From Ettlia oleoabundans (taxonomy: Eukaryota > Chlorophyta > Chlorophyceae > Chlamydomonadales): a stretch of 18,975 bases of DNA. Positions 9,595 to 18,661 of the stretch are shown here, piece by piece. The DNA lies in NCBI GenBank assembly GCA_019693395.1, contig JAAMXP010005033.1, positions 1-18,975 of the forward strand. The letters run 5' to 3'. How positions within the stretch are numbered: the first letter of the stretch is position 1; every line of letters begins with the position of its first letter. The position numbers and the translations under genes were made by a program. The notes under the pieces are model-generated. The model had not been told where the DNA came from. It made no database searches and saw only the letters and a list, made by a program, of their open reading frames with translations.

Positions 9595-10368
9595 TCAAAA
9601 CTCGAAGCCCAGCCCATTGCCTGTTGTAACACCAATCATGTCCAGAAGGCCCTTGCCTGCAATCCCCTCAATAACCAGCAGCAGGATGAAGCCAATCTGC
9701 AGCCATGCAGGATGGTGCAGGGATATGCGTCAGGCTTAGAAAGTGGCTGCAGCCCAAGGGTCTGATGTCGCAAAAAGCATGCTGCGGGGGCAACGGCCCA
9801 ACTGTGCACTAGCCAGCCACACGCCTTTACCCACCATAGCCGCACGGCTGTTCAGTGTCTCCGCATTATCGACAAAGCCAAAGCTGGAGGGCACCGCCAC
9901 AGGCTTGGCAGGCGGAAGCGTGACGCCCTGCAATGAGCAGAGTACCAACGCACTGCATCTCAAGGCAGGTGGCAACCACTTGTGCAGCAGCCAGCGGGAT
10001 CTGCTGCTGGCAGTCTCGCTGGCTAGCCAGCCTGCTTCGCAAGCACTTGCAGTCAACACGTTCCCAACTGTCCGACTTGCCTGTGGTGGCTTGACAGCTG
10101 CCTGTGTGTGCACCGGCCGCGCGCGGCCGCGAGGCGCTGGCGCTTGCCGTGGCGCCGCAACACTGCAGCAGCCATACTTGGGTTGAAGGCGTCGGCCAGC
10201 CACACAAACCACAGATACGGTGAGGAACAGGGGCTCTGGCCGCTGTTGAGTGGTGGAGTCGAGGGTTCAGCAGGCGGGCCGTTCATGGGTGGCACGGGGC
10301 CCGCACCTATTCAAGCCGCTGCGCCCATGGAGCTGCTGGTTGCTGCTGCTGCAAGTGGCTGCCTGCAT
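9595..10368 (-). CDS. OHP1: One-helix protein (OHP1/HLIP type), plastid chlorophyll-binding
   Basis: Single-helix relatives of light-harvesting proteins bind pigment in the thylakoid and help photosystem II assembly and photoprotection. Four exons, 10368-10307, 10162-10081, 9927-9835 and 9696-9595, join in phase to 112 residues, close to the roughly 110 of plant OHP1. Residues 1-45 are Ser/Gln/Ala/Arg-rich with no acidic residue, as in a chloroplast transit peptide. The pigment-binding motif E-x-x-N-x-R is intact in 'DNAETLNSRAAMIGF' (Glu71, Asn74, Arg76). A single hydrophobic helix follows ('FILLLVIEGIAGKGLL'), and the C-terminus 'GVTTGNGLGFEF' parallels the OHP1 tail. Intron 2 (10080-9928) uses GC as donor: CCACAG then GCAAGT. 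The acceptor of exon 4 (CTGCAG then ATTGGC) fits the phase of the ATG-GTGGGT donor. OHP1 versus a generic HLIP is a judgement from the C-terminus. Confidence 0.87.
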
Positions 10369-10473
10369 GTTGGACCGCTGTGGCTGGCTGAAGCGGAACA
10401 GTGGTTTATGTGTACACAGCAGACGTTGCCGACCCAACTGGAGCTTGTTTGTTGGTTGAAATAACCCTTACAG

Positions 10474-10565
10474 ATGAGTCATCAACACTTCCGAGCGAGC
10501 TGTACGCTGGGATTGTTGGGCTGGTGCCGGCAGTATTCCTCGTCTTTCTTGTAGCCCGCGGCTAA
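10474..10565 (+). CDS. Possible last exon encoding a single-helix membrane peptide
   Basis: After a plausible acceptor (CCCTTACAG ending at 10473), frame 'DESSTLPSELYAG' continues into a strongly hydrophobic helix, 'IVGLVPAVFLVFLVARG', and stops with TAA. The style resembles the small single-span subunits of thylakoid complexes, with a faint similarity to PsaI-like LPS...GLV.PA. I cannot find a convincing upstream exon: the OHP1 start codon lies only 105 bases away on the other strand. It may be chance. The opposite strand also has a 45-codon ATG frame with no recognisable content. Confidence 0.2.
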
Positions 10566-10772
10566 CACCGGGGCGGGCCGCGTAACTGTCTAAGAGCGTG
10601 TTCATCAAACGCGAAATCAGCGGAGTAGCACCGGCAGCTGGCTGGCTCACGTCAGCTTAGTTCGCATCCTGTTTGCCCTCTCCCGCACCCGCACGTCCTT
10701 CAGCGCCCCGTTACGGCCTATACAGACGGTAGAGATACATAAGAAAGGGACACACGGCTCGTGGAGTCCATG

Positions 10773-10781
10773 ACCCGTTAG
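10773..10781. promoter_or_regulatory. ACCCGTTAG / CTAACGGGT element
   Basis: This copy of the nine-base element also found twice in the ClpP5 divergent promoter carries AACGG, the core bound by plant-lineage three-repeat MYB factors. It is located in the OHP1-EPL intergenic region. Confidence 0.35.
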
Positions 10782-11059
10782 AGAGAGGCCCCAAGCCGTG
10801 CAAGCTCGGCTCTCGTCTTTCTATGGGCGTGTGGGCATTGTTGGGCAGAACATTTACGCGAAACGGCAGCCGGGATGAAAGGTGAGAGAGGCACCGCAAC
10901 AAAAGATTGCGCTCGCTTCAGCAGCGGAGAACCTGCTCATTCCGCAGATTGAGCAACGGTTACACTGCATGATCGCAGCGCCAGTTCTTTGCATTGCCAG
11001 CCCCAGTGGGCAGGCAAACCCCTTTGTTAATCAGGCGCTCTGGGTCTCCTTGTAGCGAC

Positions 11060-14000
11060 ATGGCCATGGACGCACGTATGAGATCACGCAGCATCGCAGG
11101 AGGGCGAGGTGCAGCAGGGACAGTGACCTCCGCCGCCGCAGCAACGGCAGACCCCAAACTGCCGCGCGGCAGCCGTGAAACTGCAGCCCTGCTCCGTGCC
11201 AACGGCTATAGTGTGCTAAACCAAGAGAAGTTGCGGGGGCACAAGTCAGAGGGTCGTGGCAGCGCAGCGCAGCAAGCACCTTTGCAACAGGAGCGCCATG
11301 TGCGGGTAGTGGAGCCGATGTCAGCCGCGCCCGCCTCGCATGCGCGACGATCTGCAGACAAGCGCAAGCATGTAGAGCTGTCCTGTTCACAAGACGACCG
11401 TCCTGCTCGCTCCACGCGGAGCGCTTGCACACAGCAGCCGCCCCAGGCACAGCTGCAGCAGCAGCAGCAGCCTACTGGCTTGAAACGTGTGCGCAGCTCG
11501 TGGAAAATGCGCCCGCTGCTCGTGGGTGGGTATGGCTGACGCGGGCAGCAAGAAAGCATGTCCCTTTAGTTGCCTGGATTTGCTGTCAGAAAGGTTCAGC
11601 TTACTCGCATGCATCCTTCTCAGCTTGGACGACCCATGCATCCTGCCGTTAGCCGCCCTAAAACATGTGATGATCACTGCAGTTGATGCTGCTGGGCTGT
11701 GCTAACGCTTCCTGCTTGCCTGGGACCTGACTGCACCTTGCCGTCTCCACTTGACTTGTCTCCACTCGACTCCTGGCCTGCAGACGAAAAGCTTGTCGTA
11801 TTTGTGGAGGGACAGGATGATGCGCTGCTGCACTACGATGGCGGCGAGTTCTATGAGTGGTTGCAGGACTGCGAAACAGGTGCGTGCAAATATTCGTGGT
11901 CAACAGCACCGTGCTGAGGCCCGAGATGGCGGAAGTGACTTTGAAGCTGGGTCTACTGGCTGCCCTGCTGCCAGCCAGTAGACTCAGCAGAGAGCTTTCA
12001 TGAGGCTCTGCTTGTGCATCAGTGCAGCATAGGCGCACAATGCCTGCCGCCAAGTCATACCACACTGCGAAGCCAGCAAGCGTGCACGCTGTGTGCTGGG
12101 CTTCCTGCAGGCCAGGCCGACCCTGCCGACGGCTGTCCTTACCCGTTAATAGTGCAAGACAAGGACCTGCGCACGCTTCTAGAGATAAAGCCGCCGGAGC
12201 AGCAGCCTGGGGAGCTGGAGCAGGTAGCTGCATCAGCAGTTGGTAGCGGCGAGGGCATCATAGTGCCCACAGTGCGGCTGCTGCAGCCAACAGAGCAGCC
12301 CGACTTGTTGGTGCAGGAGCAGGTTCCGCCGGTGGTCCAACGCTTGCAGGCCCCAGAGCAGCCAGATGTTGCAGGCACCTCAGCGGCGGCGTTGGCAGCT
12401 TCAGCGGCCTGGCAGTCGGCTGAGCGTGCTGTGGCTCTGGACCCACCTTACATCCGCTACGTGCAGGTGCGGTTGTCACCTATTAAGCGTAAAGGGGGTT
12501 GGCTTTTGTTACCAGGCAGCGCTGCATGCTGCGGCTCTCCGAGTCTGCATGCCTGCTTGGCGTGGCTGCACAGGAGCAGGGGGCCACTAGTGGGAGTGAA
12601 TGCAGCCTGCATCCCAGCAGGTTCCACCTATAAGCTGCCTCATTTCCTCGAGTTTGGCGTGCCGCAGCCCACCCCTGACGATTTGGACCTGGCTGTCGAA
12701 TATGACTTGGATGAGGATGATGAGGAGTGGCTGCTGAAATACAATCTAGAGGTACTGGTGTGCCTCTACTACCGCTGGCTGCTGCCTGTCACTCAGCGGG
12801 AGCAGGCGCGGACTGTTTTGTAGTTGTTGGCTGCAGCCAGTTTAATGCATGTCGGCAGCTGCTTGGTCTTGGGGCATCGCTGGCGTGTGGTTGACACCAG
12901 ACTGCCCTGCTGCGGCTCCGCTCCTTTCGTGCAGGCCAAACATGCCAAGAGCCGCAAGGGGCGGCGCACATTGGGTGAGGAGTGGATGGAGCACCTCATC
13001 GATCGCATGGAGAAGGAGTACACAGCAGAGCTGCAGGTGGGTGGCCAAGAGGAGGCTAGGAGGCAGTATTGCAGGCACGACTTCACGAGGCGCTAGCGCG
13101 GGTAACCTGGCACAGAGAACAAACAGCACCGCAGGCTTGTGGTTCGGTCACTTTCTGGAGGCCAATTGCATCACCTGCGGCACTGATGCCCTTGGTGTTG
13201 ATTCAATATTCATATGCTGGCTGCACCACGCTGCCGCAGAGGCACCCCGGGAAGTGGGTGGTGCAGGCTGGCGACCCCAGCGCGACTGACCAGCCGCCCA
13301 CCATCTCCATCCCCTCTATTGAGGAGGTGTTCCCGCTGGAGAAGTGCCTGCAGGCAAGCGAGGGGGAGGGTACACTCCCTTTTGATTAGGTGCAGCAGCA
13401 GCAGTGTTCCTGCTGTGCACCTGGCTGGTTCTTTCCCGTATGGAGCATCTAGGCACAGCAGCTGATGCTAAGGTTGTATTGCAGCATTTGTTCCACTCTT
13501 GCAACCTTATCAGCTTGCTCATCCCGCCCTGTGTGCTGCCATTGCCCGTAATGCGTGCAGGTCCCGGGCATAAACCACTATGCCAATGTGATTGAGGCTG
13601 TGTATGAGTATTGGAAGGCGAAGCACCAGCGCGCGGGGCGCCCCCTTATCCAGCGCCTCTGGTACGAGCCGCCCTGGGACCGCAAGAAGGCGGCGCAGCG
13701 CTTGGCCAGCAGCGAGGCCGACGGCGAGGGTGGGGGCAGCGAGGACGGGCCCTTTTGGGCGCAGGACTCGCCTGTGGCGTTGGCGGGCATTCGCAAGCGG
13801 CGCATGGACCCTGAGGAGGCCAAGGCACGCTTCCAGGAGATCAGGTGCGTGGAAGCTTGCTTGAATGGGGTGGTGGGCTGGTTGCCGAGTGGGTTGATGC
13901 TGTGCGAGTTGATGGAAAGGTGACTGGATTGGCCCAGCATCCCTGCCTCGTCGACTCTGGTCTCACAGACGAGCCTTGAAGCTGACTGCCCTCACATTGC

Positions 14001-16799
14001 CCCATGCCACTTGCAGACGTGATCTGGAGGCTGCGCGCACGCTGGCCGACCAGATTCGCAAGCGTGAGAAGCTGAAGCGGCGAGAGCTGCAGCTGTACAA
14101 GGAGGAGTGGGCGGCACGTATGCAGGGTGAGCACTGCTTGCAAAGCAGCAGTCATGGCGTCGGCAGTTGAGCTGTCTAGGTTGCTTTGCCTGGAAACAAT
14201 CTGTCAGCACTGGCGCTTGAGCCAGGGGTTCTTGTTCAGCAGATTCAGAGGACTGGATGCCTCTCGTTGGCTTTCCCCTGCTGCCTGCAGCCATCTGGGA
14301 CGGCGCACAGCGAGTGGTGGTGGGGCAGGGCAGGGTGAAGAACCCGCCCGCCCAACTGTCGGCTGTATGGCGTATGGAGGCTGCGGGGGTGGGACGTGCG
14401 CCAGAATCTAGCGATGAGCTTGAAGAGGAGCAGGTGCCTGTTGGGGCAGCCCAGGATGCAGCAGCTCAGGCGGAGGAGCGTGCCGCACGCCTTGCACAGC
14501 GCCGCCTTGCGCGAGATGTTGGCGTGGCAGCAGTGCCGTCGCGCGCTCCTGTGCAGCAGCAGCAGCAGTCGGCACCAAAGCCTGTCGGCAGGCCTCGCTC
14601 TGCGGCGGCTGCTTCTGCCCACCGCAAAAAGGATTTGCAGACGCAACCACAGCGGTTTTCGGATCCTGGCAGGGCAGCAGAGGGACCAGTTTTCAGCCAG
14701 GGCGGCAACGTGCGTGGACCTCCCAGTGCTCCCGGTAAGCACCTTCCGGCTCAACCGCTGTGCTCCGCTGTTCTGTTGCTGTGGGTATCTCTCAACTATG
14801 TAACGTCTGTTATGCTTCCATCTAGCTACTCCTTTGTCATCCCACCGCCTGGTCTACTGTGTTCCTTGTTGCAGGCGTACAGCGTGTGCCGCGGTGCCTG
14901 TGGTGCGACAGCGACGAATACCTAATGCTGGGCTGCGCCACATGCCACCGCTGCTTCTGTTTCAAGTGCTTCCAGCGCCGCCCAAAGCTGGGCATAAACA
15001 ACTGGAGCAGGGCAGGTGCGGCGCATCGGGTACTAGTGTGCGCGCTAATGACATTGCAGCATGCTATCAAGTGCTTGATTGCGCTGCCGCCCGTATTGTG
15101 CTCTTTGCATACCCACTCCTTACCCTACTTATCTTTTTCATGAAATCCGTCCTGCAGTCAAGGACCCGCGCTACACTTGCGTGTTCTGCCGTGGATTGGA
15201 GGCTGAGGATGCGCCCTCCGCCAATACGGCAGATGAGCTGCCGGCAGCGGACGCGGCAGATGCCATTTCAACGTGGCCGCGGGCGCGACCACAGGCGCAG
15301 CAGCGACGGATCCAGCCACAGCAGCCACATGCGCAGGGGCCAGGAAGCCAGGACATCCAGGTGCCCAAGGGCCTTGGTGGTGCAGCGCTGCGGTCATACC
15401 TGCTCAAGCGGCACCGGGAGGCGGAAGAGCAGCAAGCAGAGCAGGAGGCCGGCAGCAGCAGCCAGGAAGAGGAGGGGGAGGCTCCACAGCAGCAGCAGCA
15501 GTGCGTACGCTCGCAGCAGAGGCCAGTACAAGCCGCTGTTGGCCCGGCGCATGCGTCTCAGGCCCGATCTCGCCGGCATCACCATGGCGCAACCAGCAGT
15601 AGCGGGAGCGACGCCGATGGGGAGGGGCAGCGGCGTCCCAAGCAGCGCAAGCTTGGTGGCGCAGCCTTGGCCTCCCACTTGCGCCGGTTGGAGCAGCGGC
15701 GGCAGGACAGGCATGAACAGCAGCAGCAGCAGGGGGCAACTTTGGATCATGAGCAGCCCAGCACTGGTGGCGGCAGGGAGGATGCATGGCCCTACACCCA
15801 CATCCCTCCACCGTCTCGCAAGCTGGGTGGTGCAGCGTTGAAAAGCTATATCCGGCGACAGGAGCAGCTTCTTGAGGAACACCAGGATGCATCGGACAGC
15901 GAGCAGCCTGCCACCAGCGGGCAGCACGCTGCACTGGCAGCAGTGGATGCGGATGGCTGGCCATATGCCCACATCCCGCCACCGTCTCGTAAGCTTGGGG
16001 GTGCAGCCCTGCGCTCCTACATCAAGCGCCAGGAGCAACTGCTGGCTGAGGAGCACGAGGGCGGCAAGCAGCAGGCACCACCTTCTCACAGCAAGGGGCA
16101 AGAGGCAGCCTCTGATAGCGAGCAGCCCACGTCCAGCCGCAGCGGCATTGTGGTTGCGGGAGGAGAGGAGGGCTGGCCCTACACCCACATCCCGCCTCCC
16201 CCGCGCAAGCTGGGCGGCGCAGCGCTTAAGAGCTACATCCGGCGGCAGGAGCAGCTGCTTGAGGACCAGCGGCAGCAGGGCAACAGCGAGCCCTCTGGCA
16301 GCAGCAGCGGCACTGCTGAGGAGTTTGGTGCTAGTAGCAGCGAGGAAGATGGTGCCTCAGGTGTGTTAAGTGCCCTGGTGCATGATGTCTTGCAGCATGG
16401 TGCTACAGCTGACATCAGCTCGTGTCCGGCGTGGGATGGCCACACAATGCAAAGCAGGGGATGTTTGCACTGGGGCTTGCCCGCTGTCATACACCCCCCC
16501 TGACCTTCGCCGCCTTACATGCTGCTCTTGCATGCGTTGCAGGTCCTGCATCCCACAGTGAGAACAGCGACGAGGAGCAGTCGCAGCACAAGGAAAACCT
16601 TGCGCCGCCCACCAAGCGTCACCGCCCACTGGGCGGCGCTGCGCTGGCCTCGCACCTACGCAAGCAGCAGGCGCTTGCGGCAGCCATGTCTTCAGGGCGT
16701 GGACATCCCACAGCTGCTGCAGTGGGCGACAGGCGGGCTAGCCGCGAGGTGCACGGGCTGTCGGAGCATACGCGGCGCCTGCAATCCCGGCGCGCCTGA
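11060..16799 (+). CDS. Enhancer-of-polycomb-like protein with Cys-rich finger and LGGAAL repeats
   Basis: Twelve exons give about 1241 residues: 11060-11525, 11784-11879, 12111-12488, 12621-12751, 12935-13036, 13240-13353, 13561-13844, 14017-14126, 14291-14734, 14875-15015, 15158-16360, 16543-16799. The EPL region spans roughly residues 155-530: 'DEKLVVFVEGQDD', 'PPYIRYVQ', then 'VEYDLDEDDEEWL' (339-351), 'EEWMEHLIDRMEKEY' and 'VYEYWKAKHQRAGRPLIQRL' (443-462), with a basic helix after it (524-561). EPL proteins scaffold NuA4/HBO1-type histone acetyltransferases. A Cys-rich finger follows (716-766), with C-x2-C, C-x2-C-x2-C-x-C-x2-C and C-x2-C groups, PHD/ADD-like. The C-terminal third carries six LGGAAL repeats between Gln/Ser/Glu-rich linkers. 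Intron 13354-13560 needs a GC donor (CTGCAG then GCAAGC). The exon 3 donor (C then GTAAAG) was chosen by phase and is the weakest junction. The start at the first in-frame ATG is likely but unproven. No TGTAA follows the stop. Confidence 0.82.
11946..11988 (+). repeat. 17-bp intronic hairpin (12-bp perfect core, 9-base loop)
   Basis: In intron 2 of the EPL gene, GTCTACTGGCTG (11951-11962) and CAGCCAGTAGAC (11972-11983) are perfect inverted copies around a 9-base loop. Pairing extends outward five more steps, 11946-11950 with 11984-11988, with one G-U wobble. It resembles a small foldback element or a short structured RNA. Confidence 0.6.
14875..15194 (+). other. PHD/ADD-like Cys-rich zinc-finger segment of the EPL protein
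   Basis: Exon 10 and the start of exon 11 encode 'RCLWCDSDEYLMLGCATC' followed by 'HRCFCFKCFQRRP', and after the intron 'DPRYTCVFCRG'. Cysteines 716, 719, 729, 732, 735, 737, 740, 763 and 766 give the C-x2-C / C-x2-C / C-x2-C layout of PHD and ADD fingers. The 'L-x-C-x2-C-x4-C-x2-C' core most resembles ADD. Histone-tail reading is the usual role of the family; which ligand is unknown. Confidence 0.6.
15370..16665 (+). repeat. Six-copy protein repeat with LGGAAL-x-S-[YH]-[IL] core
   Basis: Copies start near 15373, 15652, 15787, 15958, 16174 and 16629, giving 'LGGAALRSYLLKR', 'LGGAALASHLRR', 'LGGAALKSYIRR', 'LGGAALRSYIKR', 'LGGAALKSYIRR' and 'LGGAALASHLRK'. Copies 3-5 are longer, about 31 residues, each led by 'WPY[TA]HIPPP[SP]RK' and closed by 'RQEQLL'. 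The linkers are Gln/Ser/Glu-rich and vary in length. Codon differences between copies show they are not very recent duplicates. An intron falls between copies 5 and 6. Confidence 0.9.
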
Positions 16800-16917
16800 G
16801 CCCCCCCCCGCCCTATTGGGGGTGTTGTGTGCTTGTTGTTTGTTTGGTTGTATTTTCCTCACTTCGTACCTATTCCTTGCTTAGTTTTTCTGACTTATGT
16901 CATGCTTCTGCCATGCT

Positions 16918-16922
16918 TTACA
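16918..16922 (-). terminator. Candidate poly(A) signal TGTAA
   Basis: TGTAA on the minus strand lies 121 bases beyond the TGA that ends the doubtful minus-strand frame at 17043. It gives mild support for a minus-strand transcript convergent with the EPL gene. Confidence 0.35.
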
Positions 16923-17042
16923 TCCCTCCCCCCGACCTCCCTTCTACCTTGTACCACAAACCGCTTCCCAGCCGCCTGTTGCGCTGGCTCCCTGTTTGTA
17001 TTTTTTCCATCCATGTGTGTCGTTTGCACCTCAGCTCAATGA

Positions 17043-17588
17043 TCAATGATTCAATGTGCAATGCGCGGTGAAATAATAGCGAGTGGAGGGTGGAAGCATC
17101 CTGAGTGAGATGAGTAAGCGCGCGGCTTGGAGGAAACGATTCCTGGCACATGCTGGCCCCCAGTGAGCCTCGTTGCCGTGCAAACCTGCTGTGCCTGATT
17201 TCTTGTGAATCCTGCTAGCCTCTTCGCGCAACCAGCTGCCTTGGGCTTCAGCCGCAAGTTTTTTCGCCTCCTCCTTGAACAGTGCCAGTATGACGATGGG
17301 GCAGCCAAGGTGGGGATTTAGTCCTTCTATGGGAATCTAGAGCGCAGCCGCACCGATCTGGTTGGCCATTGACTCATGCAGCAGCGGCCGTCCAACTGCT
17401 GTTGAGCCTGCCGCGTATATTTGTCGCACAACAGCAGTCAGAGTCGTTAGGGCATGCCGCCCACAACCGCTCTTGCCGGGCATTGGGCAGCTGCCCGTCA
17501 GCCGCCCGCTGCTGCAGCGCCCGTGCGCACCGGATGAGCTCGGTGGCCTATCGGCAACAAATGCAGCACTGCCCTTGGGGTCGGTCAT
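17043..17588 (-). CDS. Doubtful minus-strand gene, one in-frame TAG
   Basis: A frame starting with ATG at 17588 stays open to a TGA at 17043 except for a single TAG at 17339-17337. The part after the TAG includes a helix-forming, charged stretch ('ALFKEEAKKLAAEAQGSWL', 'REEASRIHKKSG') that looks like real protein. The part before is low in character. An intron ending at CTCTAG (acceptor just before 17336) with a donor at GCA-GTTGGA would remove the stop in phase, but that donor is weak. Alternatively this is a decayed gene or chance. I recognise no family. It would be divergent from the pyrophosphatase gene, with only 68 bases between the two ATGs. Confidence 0.25.
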
Positions 17589-17656
17589 CGACAAATATCA
17601 CATAATATCGAGCCAGATCCACAAAAATATATACAATATAAATAAGTCAAACCCCG
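17589..17656. promoter_or_regulatory. AT-rich core promoter of the pyrophosphatase gene
   Basis: The stretch is markedly AT-rich compared with the rest of the window, with 'AAAAATATATACAATATAAA' ending about 14 bases before the ATG at 17657. It contains TATA-box-like sequences readable on both strands. If the true start is at 17657, the 5' UTR would be very short. Confidence 0.4.
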
Positions 17657-18661
17657 ATGCTGTCTGCACCATTGCCGTGTGCGCTCCATGCCTGGCCCCA
17701 GTCTCTTGCCCGTGTGCGCCGCTCATCCATTGTTGCCTCTTCCCGTGCTGGCCCGTTGGTCCATGCCGTACATGCAGTGCAGTGCACTAATCAGCATCTT
17801 CTCTGTGCATGCAGCACTGCCAGCCACCCCTGGCACGACCTGGCCATTGGCGAAAAGGCGCCTGAGCTCGTGAATGCAGGTGGGTGCTGCGGCAACATCG
17901 CTCATTACCCTACGTGCCTCCCCACCTGCCGATCTGGCGCGCAACTTTGATGCTTTTTATGCTTTGTAACTAAAAAAAACACCGACACTGTATGCTCACC
18001 TCAACGGTACACCAACCAGTTGGCCACCCATTTCTTGCCCCTACTTGTTATACCTGCCTGACACCTGCACCTGCTGCCGCGCCTGTTTGTGGAGCAGTGA
18101 TTGAGATCCCCCGTGGCTCTAAGGTCAAGTACGAGTTGGACAAGGCCACCGGCCTGCTGCTGGTTGATCGCGTGCTCTACTCCTCAGTTGTCTACCCCCA
18201 CAACTACGGCTTCATCCCCCGCACATACTGTGAGCCAGGGGAAGGAGGGGGCGTAGAATCTTGTGTGCTTCACTCGTGCCATGCACATCAATTACTCAAT
18301 CATGAACACAACACAACACCTGATTATCGAATCTGGGGGCCCTGCCGAGTTCTGGTTGGGCTAGGCCAGCTTTGTGTCTCGCACATGCCGCCCAGCATAC
18401 CATCTGCCGCTCTGTGCCGATGTTTTAGACAACCAGGTGGCCTATCCAGCACCCTGCCGCCACGGTGTTGTAAGCTGACTTCAGATTTCACACCTTAAAC
18501 CGCCCCGTGCACCGCCTCCTGTACCGCAGGCGCGGACCACGACCCGCTGGACATTTTGGTGCTGATGCAAGAGCCGGTGGTGCCTTTCTCCTTCCTGCGC
18601 GCGAAACCGATAGGCGTCATGCAAATGGTGGACCATGGGGAGCAGGATGATAAAGTCATAG
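17657..18661 (+). CDS. Soluble inorganic pyrophosphatase, plant type (5' part, runs off window end)
   Basis: Family I soluble pyrophosphatase hydrolyses diphosphate to two phosphates with Mg2+ and pulls biosynthetic reactions forward. Exons 17657-17879, 18098-18229 and 18530-18661 give 162 residues. '[13 protein letters not shown]', '[19 protein letters not shown]', '[14 protein letters not shown]' and '[14 protein letters not shown]' are diagnostic. Metal-binding acidic residues in 'DHDPLD' and the phosphate-binding Lys/Arg/Tyr residues seen so far are present. The sequence resembles the plant PPa1-type enzymes. Ahead of 'HPWHDL' lies an extension of about 60 residues rich in Ser/Arg/Ala, possibly an organelle transit peptide. 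Part of it ('[14 protein letters not shown]') looks like translated intron, since CATGCAG at 17814 would make a good acceptor, so the N-terminus is uncertain. The remainder, including the second acidic cluster, lies beyond the window. Confidence 0.92.

Larger units (their letters stand above)
10369..11059. other. Divergent intergenic region between OHP1 and the EPL gene
   Basis: This region of about 690 bases separates the OHP1 start (minus) from the EPL-gene start (plus), so it must carry both promoters. It includes one ACCCGTTAG (10773-10781), identical to the pair in the ClpP5 promoter. It also includes a short open frame behind a possible splice acceptor (10474-10565), listed separately. 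I see nothing else. Confidence 0.5.

Noticed and set aside
10119..10136. CG-rich palindrome around GCCGCGCGCGGC as a regulatory element
   Set aside because: It lies within OHP1 exon 2 and encodes the Arg/Gly-rich transit peptide; simple GC-rich codon use explains it.
14834..15841. 335-codon plus-strand frame
   Set aside because: Out-of-frame shadow over exons 10-11 of the EPL gene; Arg/Ser-rich composition arises from frame-shifted CAG repeats.
15079..16503. 474-codon frame as a separate gene
   Set aside because: It is exon 11 of the EPL gene plus flanking intron. The Cys-x2-Cys at its start completes the finger begun in exon 10, and the LGGAAL array continues in exon 12.
17320..17354. 18-base mini-intron removing the TAG at 17339-17337
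   Set aside because: GTGCGG...CTCTAG would be far shorter than any intron in this window (about 100 bases or more) and its removal shifts the frame.
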